From positions 1-64,000 of the forward strand of contig SFKS01000004.1 in the NCBI GenBank assembly GCA_004554705.1: a DNA stretch of 64,000 nt. The letters are read 5' to 3'. The translations under genes and the position numbers were made by a program. This document shows, piece after piece, positions 9,152 to 17,527 of the stretch. Position 1 is the first letter of the stretch, and each line of letters opens with the position of its first letter. The notes under the pieces were generated by a model. That model had not been told where the DNA came from. It saw nothing but the letters and a program-made list of their open reading frames with translations, and did no database searches. The DNA comes from Clostridiales bacterium (GTDB lineage Bacteria > Bacillota > Clostridia > TANB77 > CAG-508).

Positions 9152-9661
9152 TTATTTTTCTTCTGCTACTGTATCTGTAGTCTCTTCTGTTACTGTATCA
9201 ACTGTCTCTTCTACAACTGGATTTTCTGTTTCAACACTTGGAGCTTCTTCAGGAGCTGAAGCAACTTCTTCTTCAGTTAAATCTTCTTTAAGTGTAATTT
9301 CACTTGTTACAATTCTTGCTCCTACTTGTTCTTTTGTTTTAGCAGATTTTCCAACTCTGTCTCTTAAATAAAATAATTTTGCTCTTCTTGCTTTACCTAC
9401 TCTTGTTACCTCTACTTTTTCAACTGCTGGTGAATGTATTAAAAATGTTTTTTCTACACCTACACCTGAAGCTATTCTTCTAACTGTAAATGTTTTGTTT
9501 ATTCCTCCACCTTGTACTTTTATTATTATTCCTTCGAAAACTTGGATTCTTTCTCTGTTTCCTTCTTTTACTCTTACATGAACTTTTACTGTATTACCAA
9601 CTTTCAAATCTGGTATTTTATTTTTTATTTGTTCATGTTCTATTGATTTTATGATATCCAT
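9152..9661 (-). CDS. rplS: 50S ribosomal protein L19 with acidic C-terminal extension
   Basis: The first 115 or so residues are a standard bL19 (EHEQIKNKIPDLKVGNTVKVHVRV ... LFYLRDRVGKSAK). Another 50 or so residues follow, rich in Glu, Thr and Val with an EET-DTV repeat. L19 sits at the subunit interface. The tail is unusual in length and charge and is likely disordered. It is the last gene of the ffh-rpsP-khpA-rimM-trmD-rplS operon. Confidence 0.95.
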   Translation of the reverse strand: MDIIKSIEHEQIKNKIPDLKVGNTVKVHVRVKEGNRERIQVFEGIIIKVQGGGINKTFTVRRIASGVGVEKTFLIHSPAVEKVEVTRVGKARRAKLFYLRDRVGKSAKTKEQVGARIVTSEITLKEDLTEEEVASAPEEAPSVETENPVVEETVDTVTEETTDTVAEEK

Positions 9662-9712
9662 TTGATATCCTCCCTTCTTTATTTCTAAATTCTAACCTTT
9701 GAATTCTAATCT

Positions 9713-10373
9713 CTAGAATAAATCTGGTCTTTTTTGTTTTGTTATTTTCATTGATTGTTCTTTTCTCCATTCATCTATTTTTCGATGATTTCCGAGATTT
9801 TAATATTTCTGGTACTTCTCTTCCTAAAAATTTTTCTGGTCTTGTATATTGTGGATATTCCAAAAGGTTATTTGTAAATGATTCTTCTTCTATTGAAGCC
9901 TTGTTCAGAACCCCATCTATATATCTTGAAACTGCATCTACAAGCACCATTGCAGGAAGTTCTCCTCCTGTTAACACATAATCTCCTATTGATATTTCCT
10001 CTGGTGCTATTTCATCAATAACTCTTTGATCTATTCCTTCATAATGTCCACAAATCAAAATTAAATGCTGTTCTTTACTTAATTCTTGAACTTTTTTCTG
10101 ATTTAAAGTTTTTCCTTGAGGTGTTAAATATATTGTCTTTGAATTTTCTTTATAAACACTTTTGTAACTATCATATACAACATCTGGTCTTATCACCATT
10201 CCTGCACCTCCACCATATGGAGTATCGTCTACTTTTTTATGTTTATCCTTTGAAAATTCTCTCATATTTATTAAATTAATATCTATTATTTTGTTCTGAC
10301 TAGCTCTTCCTATAATGCTTTGCTTTATAGGTTCAAAACCTTCTGGGAACAAAGTTAATATATCAATTCTCAT
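9713..10373 (-). CDS. trmD: tRNA (guanine37-N1)-methyltransferase (one CGG +1 site)
   Basis: TrmD makes m1G37 in tRNAs with G36G37, which suppresses +1 frameshifting. The SPOUT knot is visible: DDTPYGGGAGMVIRPDV, LICGHYEGIDQRVIDE, SIGDYVLTGGELPAMVLVDA. The 0-frame ends KSRKSSKNR. Skipping the C at 9794 instead gives the conserved tail LKSGNHRKIDEWRKEQS and a product of 219 aa ending at 9713. It overlaps rimM by four bases. Established: in E. coli the CGG-reading tRNA-Arg(CCG) is itself a TrmD substrate, so a feedback loop is possible (inference). Confidence 0.93.
9792..9794 (-). other. In-frame CGG, +1 site of trmD
   Basis: TCT CGG AAA. Skipping C gives Gly194 and the family-typical SGNHRKIDEWR. 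The 0-frame product stops after RKSSKNR. Confidence 0.92.
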
Positions 10374-10876
10374 ATTAAACCATCCATTAAATGAATTACT
10401 ATTTTTTTATTTTTAATATCTACGTTTTTTATAACTTCTTTTATTGCTGGAATCAAAATTTCTTTTCCTTCTGAATTTTTCAATGTATATACATCATTAC
10501 TTCCCGTTTGAAATACATCCACAACATTCCCTAAATATTCATTTTCATCTGTATAAACTTGGCAACCTATGATATCTACAATAAAATATGAGTTTTTCTC
10601 AAGTTCTACTGCATTTTCCTTGCTTATTTTTATATAAAAATTCTTATATTTCTCAGCCTCAGTTATATCATCTATTCCTTCAAGCTTTAACAGTACTGAC
10701 TGTTTATTATATTTAACTTCTTGAATCTTAAATCCTATTAATTCTTTTGCTTTTTGAATGTATATGGTTTTTAATTTCTCAAATCTAGTAATATCATCTG
10801 TTAAAGGTTTTACTTTTAAAAAACCCTTTAAACCATTTGTGTTTACAATCTGACCTATTTCTAAATATCCTTCCAT
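10370..10876 (-). CDS. rimM: 16S rRNA processing protein RimM
   Basis: This 168-aa 30S maturation factor has an N-terminal RimM beta-barrel (LEIGQIVNTNGLKGFLKVKPLTDD) and a C-terminal PRC-barrel (YFIVDIIGCQVYTDENEYLG ... EILIPAIKEVI). It binds the S19 region of 16S rRNA. It lies between khpA and trmD and overlaps trmD by ATGA. Confidence 0.95.
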   Translation of the reverse strand: MEGYLEIGQIVNTNGLKGFLKVKPLTDDITRFEKLKTIYIQKAKELIGFKIQEVKYNKQSVLLKLEGIDDITEAEKYKNFYIKISKENAVELEKNSYFIVDIIGCQVYTDENEYLGNVVDVFQTGSNDVYTLKNSEGKEILIPAIKEVIKNVDIKNKKIVIHLMDGLI

Positions 10877-10879
10877 ATC

Positions 10880-11110
10880 TTACCCTATAAATTCCACAGA
10901 AACTTTTTTCTGTTCTTTAGCAGCTAAAGCCTTCATAACTGTTCTTATTGCGGCAGCTATTTTACCTTCTCTACCAATTACTTTTCCCATATCTGTATCT
11001 GCTACTTTTACTTCAAATACAACTGATTTTTCTCCTGCAACTTCTGTAACAGAAACTTGTTCAGGAAATTCTACTAGGCTTTTTATTATTGTTTCTAGTG
11101 TTGTTTGCAT
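10880..11110 (-). CDS. khpA: KhpA-like KH-domain RNA-binding protein
   Basis: This 76-aa single KH domain contains the GxxG loop in VIGREGKIAAAIRTVMKA. KhpA usually pairs with KhpB in Firmicutes to bind RNA and affect cell elongation. It is in its standard place between rpsP and rimM. Confidence 0.93.
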   Translation of the reverse strand: MQTTLETIIKSLVEFPEQVSVTEVAGEKSVVFEVKVADTDMGKVIGREGKIAAAIRTVMKALAAKEQKKVSVEFIG

Positions 11111-11119
11111 GATTACCTC

Positions 11120-11347
11120 CTATTTCTCAATTAGACGTTTCACTGTGTCTGTTGGTTTTGCTCCGTTTTTGATCCATTTTTCGACTTTTTCTTTGTCTAA
11201 AATAACTTCAGATGGTTCACACATTGGGTTATATGTTCCAATTTGTTCAATTATTTTTCCATCCCTTGGAGATTTTGAATCAGCAACAACTATATGATAG
11301 AATGGTGCTTTTTTCTTTCCTACTCTTTGTAATCTAATTTTTACCAT
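11120..11347 (-). CDS. rpsP: 30S ribosomal protein S16
   Basis: This 75-aa bS16 starts MVKIRLQRVGKKKAPFYHIV and has DSKSPRDGKIIEQIGTYNP and the C-terminal GAKPTDTVKRLIEK. It is standard length, directly upstream of khpA, and follows ffh after about 160 non-coding bases. Confidence 0.97.
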   Translation of the reverse strand: MVKIRLQRVGKKKAPFYHIVVADSKSPRDGKIIEQIGTYNPMCEPSEVILDKEKVEKWIKNGAKPTDTVKRLIEK

Positions 11348-11505
11348 TTTAAATCCTCCCTTTTTTTTTTTTATTTTTTACTTTTCATTGAATGTTAATT
11401 GTAATTATTTTCAAATTCTAAGCAATGTTAGTGTCAACCTCATTCATAAATAATTACAATTCAAATTCAATTTATAGTATTTATATAACTTTAAAAAATT
11501 AATAA

Positions 11506-12855
11506 CTATTTAAGTTTTTTTAGTGCATTCATGTCAATACCTTTTAGGGCATTCCTCATACCACCCTTATTGTTTTGCATTTTTTTCATTAATTTCTGTG
11601 TTGTTTCATATGAGCTTATAAATTTATTTATGTCTTGTACAGTTGTTCCACTTCCTTTTGCAATTCTTTGACGTCTACTTGCATTTAGAAGTCTTGTATT
11701 TCTTTTTTCTTTTTGAGTCATTGAGCATATTATTGCTTCAATCTTTACAAATTCCTTATCATCTACTTTTATATCTCCAAACTTATTCATTCCTGGTATC
11801 ATTTTTAAAATTGATGAAAATGAACCCATTTTCTTTACTTGTCTTAATTGATTTAAATAATCATCTAAATCAAATTCTTGTTTTTTAAGCTTCTTTTCTA
11901 ATTTTAATGCTTCCTCTTCATCAAAAGCCTCTTCTGCTTTTTCTATTACCGAAAGCATATCTCCCATTCCTAAAATTCTTGATGTCATTCTATCTGGGTG
12001 GAATTCTTCTATATCGCTTAATTTTTCTCCAGTTGCTACAAATTTTATTGGTCTTCCTGTAATTTTCTTAACAGAAAGTGCTGCACCACCACGTGTATCG
12101 CCATCTAGTTTTGTAAGTATAACCCCGTCTATTCCTAAGTTTTCGTTAAAAGTTTGTGCTACATTTACTGCATCTTGACCTGTCATTGAATCTACCACTA
12201 ATAGTATTTCATGCGGCTTAACATTTGTTTTTACATTTTTCAATTCTTGCATTAATTCTTCATCTATATGAAGACGTCCTGCCGTATCTAGAATAATAAC
12301 ATCATTTAATTTTGAATAAGCCTGTGATATCGCTTGTTTTGCTATATGCACTACATCTTTTGAATTTTCGTTTGCAAATACTGGAATATTTAATTGTCCT
12401 CCGACTACTTGTAATTGTTTAATAGCAGCTGGTCTATATACGTCACAGGCTACAAGTAGTGGTTTTTTGCCTTGTTTCCTTAATAAATTTGCAAGCTTCC
12501 CACAAGTTGTGGTTTTACCAGAACCTTGAAGTCCTACAAGCATTATAATTGTAGGTGGGTTTGGAGTAAAATTAATTTTGCTTGTTACTCCTCCCAGAAG
12601 TTCTGTCATTTCATCTCTTACAATCTTTACTACTTGTTGTCCTGGAGTTAATGATTTTAATACATCCTGACCTAAGGCTTTCTTTTCTACTTCTGCTATA
12701 AATTCTTTTACAATCTTATAGTTAACATCTGCTTCTAGTAAAGCTAATTTTACCTCACGCATTACATCCTTCAAATCATTCTCAGTAATTCTTGCTTTAC
12801 CACCAAGTTTTCTTGTTATTTCTTGTAATCTTGTAGATAAACCCTCAAAAGCCAT
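11506..12855 (-). CDS. ffh: Signal recognition particle protein Ffh
   Basis: This 449-aa GTPase targets membrane proteins to SecYEG. It has the N domain, then G domain G1 GLQGSGKTTTCGKLA, G3 DTAGR, G4 TKLDGDTRGGAAL, and a C-terminal M domain with Met-rich helices (MQNNKGGMRNALKGIDMNAL). It follows ylxM by 12 bases and heads the ribosome-maturation operon. Confidence 0.97.
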   Translation of the reverse strand: MAFEGLSTRLQEITRKLGGKARITENDLKDVMREVKLALLEADVNYKIVKEFIAEVEKKALGQDVLKSLTPGQQVVKIVRDEMTELLGGVTSKINFTPNPPTIIMLVGLQGSGKTTTCGKLANLLRKQGKKPLLVACDVYRPAAIKQLQVVGGQLNIPVFANENSKDVVHIAKQAISQAYSKLNDVIILDTAGRLHIDEELMQELKNVKTNVKPHEILLVVDSMTGQDAVNVAQTFNENLGIDGVILTKLDGDTRGGAALSVKKITGRPIKFVATGEKLSDIEEFHPDRMTSRILGMGDMLSVIEKAEEAFDEEEALKLEKKLKKQEFDLDDYLNQLRQVKKMGSFSSILKMIPGMNKFGDIKVDDKEFVKIEAIICSMTQKEKRNTRLLNASRRQRIAKGSGTTVQDINKFISSYETTQKLMKKMQNNKGGMRNALKGIDMNALKKLK

Positions 12856-12867
12856 ATGTCTTCCTCC

Positions 12868-13215
12868 TTATACAACGCAATTTAATTCGTTTTTGATATG
12901 TTCTAGTATTTCTGCAATTTGTTCATCTGTAAACCTTGTTTGAATTTTTGTCAGCTCAGATAATATATCTGCTATTTTTTCTTCTTGTAACATTCTTTTC
13001 TTCATAATTCCTAGCTTTTCTTCAAATTCGAAAAGTTTATTTTCCCCCTTTTTTATTATATCTCTTACAGCTTGCCTTGTAATTCCTTCGTTCTCTGCTA
13101 TTTCTGAAAGAGACAAATCTAGGTTGTAATAGTTATCCATAATATCTAATTGTTTTTCAGTTAATAGCTTTCCATAAATTTCGCAAAGCATACTAATTTC
13201 AACTTTTCTATCCAT
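12868..13215 (-). CDS. ylxM: YlxM/p13-like DNA-binding protein
   Basis: This 115-aa protein has a sigma-70 region 4-like helix-turn-helix (LDIMDNYYNLDLSLSEIAENEGITRQAVRDIIKKGE). YlxM is the usual partner gene directly upstream of ffh in Firmicutes and is implicated in SRP function or regulation. The start at 13215 sits downstream of about 100 bases of intergenic DNA. Confidence 0.93.
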   Translation of the reverse strand: MDRKVEISMLCEIYGKLLTEKQLDIMDNYYNLDLSLSEIAENEGITRQAVRDIIKKGENKLFEFEEKLGIMKKRMLQEEKIADILSELTKIQTRFTDEQIAEILEHIKNELNCVV

Positions 13216-13307
13216 AACTACTTCACCTTCTAAAATTTGTAATGCTATTCTACTTTACACTATTTTTACACATTTGTCAAGGGTTTTGCTAAAAATTACA
13301 TTAAAAT

Positions 13308-13336
13308 TTGCATCTTTATGTTAATTATGATACAAT
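13308..13336 (+). promoter_or_regulatory. Sigma-A-type promoter for the zinc-ribbon gene
   Basis: TTGCAT (13308) and TACAAT (13331) are 17 bases apart and lead to the ATG at 13386. A short ACCC/GGGT hairpin lies just upstream of the AAAGGA ribosome-binding site. Confidence 0.65.
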
Positions 13337-13385
13337 ATACTTAGGTTTAGCTTTTAGCTAAATACTATTTATTACCCTTAATTGG

Positions 13386-13634
13386 GTGAAAGGAAATAAT
13401 ATGTACATCTATAGTGATTCTTTGGATTTTGAATGTCCAGTTTGCACTCTTGAAGGTGCAGCAGATTGTTCTGCTGATTTCGTTGCAAGGCATTGCAACG
13501 GGCATTCTGAGTATTTTATCATTTGCCCGAATTGTCACAACGAGATTCGGGTAGAGAAGAAGGACATTCCTTCTAATATTGTGCCATACATTAAGGTACG
13601 ACTTGATGGTGGCATCATGTCCTACCACGATTAA
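13386..13634 (+). CDS. Small double-CxxC zinc-ribbon protein; only apparent CGG sense codon
   Basis: This 82-aa ORF has a strong promoter, AAAGGA ribosome site and terminator. It carries two CxxC pairs (CPVC, CPNC) and a CNGH segment, suggesting a zinc ribbon; the family is not recognised. Its base composition is clearly more GC-rich than its neighbours, a sign of recent transfer. Codon 55 is CGG (13548), which in the 0-frame would be Arg in NEIRVEKKD. Applying the CGG rule instead gives GGG TAG and a 55-aa product ending NEIG. It keeps both CxxC pairs. Which form is made is unknown. Confidence 0.6.
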   Translation: MKGNNMYIYSDSLDFECPVCTLEGAADCSADFVARHCNGHSEYFIICPNCHNEIRVEKKDIPSNIVPYIKVRLDGGIMSYHD

Positions 13635-13639
13635 GGGAA

Positions 13640-13672
13640 GAGGGTCATCCTTACTGGATGACCCTCTTTTTT
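13640..13672. terminator. Strong terminator after the zinc-ribbon gene
   Basis: The 12-bp perfect stem AGAGGGTCATCC / GGATGACCCTCT has a TTACT loop and a run of T. It overlaps the end of the converging ABC-F gene. Confidence 0.88.
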
Positions 13673-15243
13673 TCTAAATACTCATCATATGTAATGTCTT
13701 TATCGAATTTTTTCTCTGGTCCTAATTCTATTATTCTATTTGCTACTGTTTCTGTTAGTTGATGGTCATGTGAAGTAAATATCAAGTTGCCTTTGAATTT
13801 TTTTAGTCCTTCATTTAATGCTGTTATTGCTTCCATATCTAGGTGATTGGTTGGCTCATCAAAGGCAAGGAAGTTTGCACCAGATAACATTAGTTTTGAT
13901 AAAACACATCTAACTCTTTCTCCCCCTGATAAAACATCTACATTTTTTAATGCTTCATCTCCTGAAAATAGCATTCTTCCAAGAAACCCTCTAATGTAGG
14001 TTTCATCTGGGTCTTTTGAGTATTTTCTTAGCCAATCTACTATGCTTTCACTTTTCTCAAATAAGTAGTTACTATCTTTTGGGAAATAATCATTTGTAAT
14101 TGTTTGCCCCCATTCTATTTCTCCTTCATCCGGTTCTAATTCCCCAGCAATTATTTGAAACAATATAGTAGTTCTTAATTCATTATCTGATATAACTGCA
14201 ATTTTATTTCCTGGTCTTACATTAAATGAAATATTATCTAAGATTTTCTCTCCATCTATCGTTTTTGAAATGTTTTTTACTTTTAGAATTTCATTCCCTG
14301 GTAATCTATCTACTTTAAAGTCAATATATGGATATTTTCTATTTGATGCCTTAATTTCTTCTAACTCTATTTTTTCTAATGATTTTTTTCTTGAAGTTGC
14401 TTGTTTAGATTTTGAAGCATTTGCACTGAATCTTGCAATAAATTCTTGTAATTCCTTTATTTTTTCTTCCTTTTTCTTGTTTTGCTCTTTAGCTTGTTTT
14501 AATGCTAATTGACTAGATTCATACCAGAAATCATAGTTTCCTGGATAAATCTTTATTTTGCCAAAATCTACGTCTGCAATATGTGTACATACTTTATTTA
14601 AAAAATATCTATCATGCGATACCACTATTACTGTATTTTCAAAATTAATTAAGAATTCTTGTAACCATTCTATGCTTTTTATGTCTAAATCGTTTGTTGG
14701 TTCATCTAATAGTAGAATATCTGGGTTTCCAAATAAGCTTTGTGCCAATAATACTTTTACTTTATCTTTTGCCTCTAGTTCTTTCATTAATTTATAATGA
14801 TTTACTGCAGGTATTCCTAAATTGTTTAAAAGTATTGCACTATTAGACTCTGCATTCCACCCATCTAAATTCCCAAATCTTTCTTCTAGTTTTGCGGCTT
14901 TTATACCATCTTCTTCATTAAAATCAGTTTTTGAATATAAAGCCTCTTTTTCTTTCATTATATCGTATAATTCCTTGTTTCCCATTATAACTGTGTCTAT
15001 TACTGTGTAATCCTCATATTCGAAGTGATTTTGCTTTAATACGGAAATTCTTGCACCTTTATCAATTGTAATTTCACCTTTACTTGGCTCTATTTCACCT
15101 GAAAGTACTTTTAGAAATGTTGATTTTCCAGCACCATTTGCACCTATTAATCCATAGCAATTTCCTTTTGTAAATTTAATATTTACATCTTCAAATAAAA
15201 CTCTTTTCCCAAATCTTACTGTTACTCCTATTGAATTTATCAT
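13651..15243 (-). CDS. ABC-F family ribosome-associated ATPase (YkpA/YbiT-like)
   Basis: This 530-aa soluble protein has two ATP-binding domains and no membrane domain. NBD1 has Walker A GANGAGKST and Walker B DILLLDEPTNDLD with a degenerate signature (KELEAKDKVKVLLAQ). NBD2 lacks a normal Walker A (SDNELRTTILFQIIAGE) but has DVLSGGERVR and FLAFDEPTNHLD. That pattern marks the YkpA/YbiT branch. The inter-domain linker is Lys-rich. ABC-F proteins bind the ribosomal E site and modulate translation; a link to CGG decoding is not shown. Confidence 0.92.
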   Translation of the reverse strand: MINSIGVTVRFGKRVLFEDVNIKFTKGNCYGLIGANGAGKSTFLKVLSGEIEPSKGEITIDKGARISVLKQNHFEYEDYTVIDTVIMGNKELYDIMKEKEALYSKTDFNEEDGIKAAKLEERFGNLDGWNAESNSAILLNNLGIPAVNHYKLMKELEAKDKVKVLLAQSLFGNPDILLLDEPTNDLDIKSIEWLQEFLINFENTVIVVSHDRYFLNKVCTHIADVDFGKIKIYPGNYDFWYESSQLALKQAKEQNKKKEEKIKELQEFIARFSANASKSKQATSRKKSLEKIELEEIKASNRKYPYIDFKVDRLPGNEILKVKNISKTIDGEKILDNISFNVRPGNKIAVISDNELRTTILFQIIAGELEPDEGEIEWGQTITNDYFPKDSNYLFEKSESIVDWLRKYSKDPDETYIRGFLGRMLFSGDEALKNVDVLSGGERVRCVLSKLMLSGANFLAFDEPTNHLDMEAITALNEGLKKFKGNLIFTSHDHQLTETVANRIIELGPEKKFDKDITYDEYLEKKRVIQ

Positions 15244-15284
15244 TTTTTTCTCCTATATTTAGTTATCTTTGTTACTTTTAAAAT

Positions 15285-16235
15285 TTAAATCATATCTTTT
15301 TTCTTAAGCCAAACGAAGGCAATTAAAGCTACTGCAACTGATATTATCATAAGTATTATGAAACCATGCTGACTCCTTGCAAATGGCAAATCTACATTCA
15401 TTCCCCAAATACTTGCTATCAATGTAGGTACTGAAATTAGTATTGTAAGTGATGTTAAAAATTTCATTACACCATTTAAGTTGTTTGAAATTATTGAAGA
15501 ATAGGCATCCATTGTACTTGTAAGGATATCACTATAAGTCTTACTCATTTCAATAGCCTGCCTGTTTTCAATAATTGCATCTTCAAGTATATCTTCATCT
15601 TCTTCATACATCTTGATTATTTTACCTCTTAGCGTCTTCTCCATAACTATTTCATTTGACTTTAGTGATGTTGTTATATATATTAAACTGTTTTGTAAAT
15701 TTAATAATTGAATTAGATCTCTATTTTTCATACTTTGTTGTAATAGAAACACTGTTGCTTCTTGTTCTTTATTAATTTTCTTTAAGTTGTCTAAATAACA
15801 TGCTGAGTTTAAATATAAAATTTGTAATAAAAATCTTGTTTTTTTATATGTATAAAAGTTTTTTACTTTACCCTTTTCAAAGGCATCAATTATTTTATTT
15901 TTCTTTAAAGTTACTGTTATTAAAAAATCATCTCTTACAATTATTACTCCAAGTGGCATTGTTGTATATGTAGTATCATCTTTTATGTCTTCGATAATTG
16001 GAACGTCTATAACAAAAAGCATACATTCATCATCAATGTCAATTCTGGGTTGTTCTTCATAATCCAAAGGATATCTTATAAAATCTTCTTCTATTTTAAT
16101 TTCTGTGCACACTCTCTTTATATCCGACTCAGAAGGGTTTACTAGATTAATCCATGAGCCTTTCTTGAATTCTTCAATTTCTTCTAACTTATTTGTTTCC
16201 ATATTTGTATTATAAATCTTTAACATAATTTTCAC
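15285..16235 (-). CDS. corA: CorA-type divalent cation (Mg2+/Co2+) channel
   Basis: This 316-aa protein has a large cytosolic N-terminal domain and two C-terminal transmembrane helices joined by the signature GMN (LIASIWGMNVDLPF). CorA pentamers import Mg2+. I see no M-box riboswitch upstream. The segment 16236-16390 holds A/T-rich promoter-like sequence only. Confidence 0.93.
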   Translation of the reverse strand: MKIMLKIYNTNMETNKLEEIEEFKKGSWINLVNPSESDIKRVCTEIKIEEDFIRYPLDYEEQPRIDIDDECMLFVIDVPIIEDIKDDTTYTTMPLGVIIVRDDFLITVTLKKNKIIDAFEKGKVKNFYTYKKTRFLLQILYLNSACYLDNLKKINKEQEATVFLLQQSMKNRDLIQLLNLQNSLIYITTSLKSNEIVMEKTLRGKIIKMYEEDEDILEDAIIENRQAIEMSKTYSDILTSTMDAYSSIISNNLNGVMKFLTSLTILISVPTLIASIWGMNVDLPFARSQHGFIILMIISVAVALIAFVWLKKKDMI

Positions 16236-16391
16236 CCCTCCTTATTTTTTACATTTTGATTAATTCAATACCTATCAATTATAGCACAAAAGCCTTACAC
16301 TAACAAGGGTTTTTAGGGATTTATATAAATAGTTTTGTATTTGGAAACATTTTATAGATGATCAAGATAGAAGTTTATTTTTCCCATATAA

Positions 16392-16432
16392 TAAAAAAGA
16401 CTTAAAGTTTCTTACCTTTAAGTCCTTTATTA
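16392..16432 (-). terminator. Terminator after rplL
   Basis: GACTTAAAG / CTTTAAGTC stem flanked by A and T runs, 20 bases past the rplL stop. Confidence 0.8.
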
Positions 16433-16449
16433 TATTAACTTACATAAGT

Positions 16450-16818
16450 TTAAGCTAATTCTACTACTGCTCCTGCTTCTTCGAATTTTGCTTTCATTGC
16501 TTCAGCATCTTCTTTTGATGCTCCTTCTTTAACTGTTTTTGGTGCTCCATCTACTAAGTCTTTAGCTTCTTTTAATCCTAATCCTGTAACATCTCTAACA
16601 ACTTTTATAACTGCTATTTTGTTAGCACCTGCTTCTTTTAATACTACGTTGAATGATGTTTTTTCTTCAGCTGCTGCTGCTCCGGCTGCTCCTGCTACTG
16701 GTGCTGCTACTGCTTGAGCTGATACTCCATATTTTTCTTCAATTCCTTTTACTAATTCTGATAATTCGATAACTGTTAAGCTATCTATTTCTTCTAATAA
16801 TTTTGCAATGTCTGCCAT
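16450..16818 (-). CDS. rplL: 50S ribosomal protein L7/L12
   Basis: This 122-aa stalk protein has an N-terminal dimerisation helix (VIELSELVKGIEEKYGV), an Ala-rich hinge (VAAPVAGAAGAAAAEE), and a C-terminal factor-binding domain (GANKIAVIKVVRDVTGLGLKEAKDLVDGAP). It binds elongation factors. It is the last gene of the rplJL unit. Confidence 0.97.
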   Translation of the reverse strand: MADIAKLLEEIDSLTVIELSELVKGIEEKYGVSAQAVAAPVAGAAGAAAAEEKTSFNVVLKEAGANKIAVIKVVRDVTGLGLKEAKDLVDGAPKTVKEGASKEDAEAMKAKFEEAGAVVELA

Positions 16819-16875
16819 TATTAATCTCTCCTTTTTAATTTAAATTTTTATTTTTTGTGTTGGTCACAACCCTAT

Positions 16876-17379
16876 TTAATTTTGTTCTACTTTTTGTTTA
16901 GCTACCTCACTAAGTGCAACTGCAAGTTTTGAAATATTGCCAAGTAATGCACCAGCAAGCTGAGCAATAAGTGTCTCTCTTGATGGTAGTTTTGCTAAAG
17001 TTATTAATTCTTCTACTGGAACTACCTTTCCTTCAATAATTCCACCTTTTATTTTGTAGAATTCATTATCTTTAGAATATTTGTAGATTGCTTTTAATGG
17101 TTCTAAATAATCTTCATATCCTATGATAACCGCTGTTGTTCCTAGTAGCTGTTCTTCTAACCCTTCTACATTACATACTTCAAGTGCTCTTCTTGTTATA
17201 TTGTTTTTTATAACTTTGTATTCTGTATCTGTTGTTCTTAAAGATGCTCTTAATTTTGTCACATCTTCAACATTAATTCCTTTATAATCTGTTAAAAGAA
17301 CTAATTTAGCTTTTTTAAATTTTTCAGCTAGTTCTTCAACTTCTTTTTTCTTTTGGTTTAGAATTTTTTCACTTGCCAT
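16876..17379 (-). CDS. rplJ: 50S ribosomal protein L10
   Basis: This 167-aa protein anchors L7/L12 dimers to 23S rRNA. It has the N-terminal LLTDYKGINVEDVTKLRASLR and the L10 core ITRRALEV and LLGTTAVI. An L10-leader RNA lies directly upstream, where free L10 or the stalk complex is known to repress translation. Confidence 0.96.
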   Translation of the reverse strand: MASEKILNQKKKEVEELAEKFKKAKLVLLTDYKGINVEDVTKLRASLRTTDTEYKVIKNNITRRALEVCNVEGLEEQLLGTTAVIIGYEDYLEPLKAIYKYSKDNEFYKIKGGIIEGKVVPVEELITLAKLPSRETLIAQLAGALLGNISKLAVALSEVAKQKVEQN

Positions 17380-17399
17380 TTTCTGTTTTCACCTCCAAA

Positions 17400-17520
17400 T
17401 TATTTAATATTATTAAAATTAAAAACTCTTGAAAGCCAAATCTCGAGGCAAATCAAGAGTTTTAAATCTCTTACGAACTTACCTCGGTAGGACTTATTTT
17501 TTGCCTACTGTCTTTGGCAG
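17400..17520 (-). ncRNA. L10 (rplJ) mRNA leader
   Basis: The minus-strand RNA has the conserved GCCAAAGACAGTAGGC start, CCTACCGAGGT, and a long hairpin from CTCTTGA to TCAAGAG, with T-rich sequence after it. This matches the autoregulatory ribosomal-protein leader between rplA and rplJ. Confidence 0.82.
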
Positions 17521-17527
17521 TATTTAA

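Noticed and set aside
13365..13628. Minus-strand open frame opposite the zinc-ribbon ORF
   Set aside because: No ribosome site or recognisable motif. The plus-strand ORF has promoter, ribosome site, CxxC pairs and terminator.
16236..16450. M-box riboswitch upstream of corA
   Set aside because: No conserved Mg2+-riboswitch elements visible; only A/T-rich sequence and the rplL terminator.
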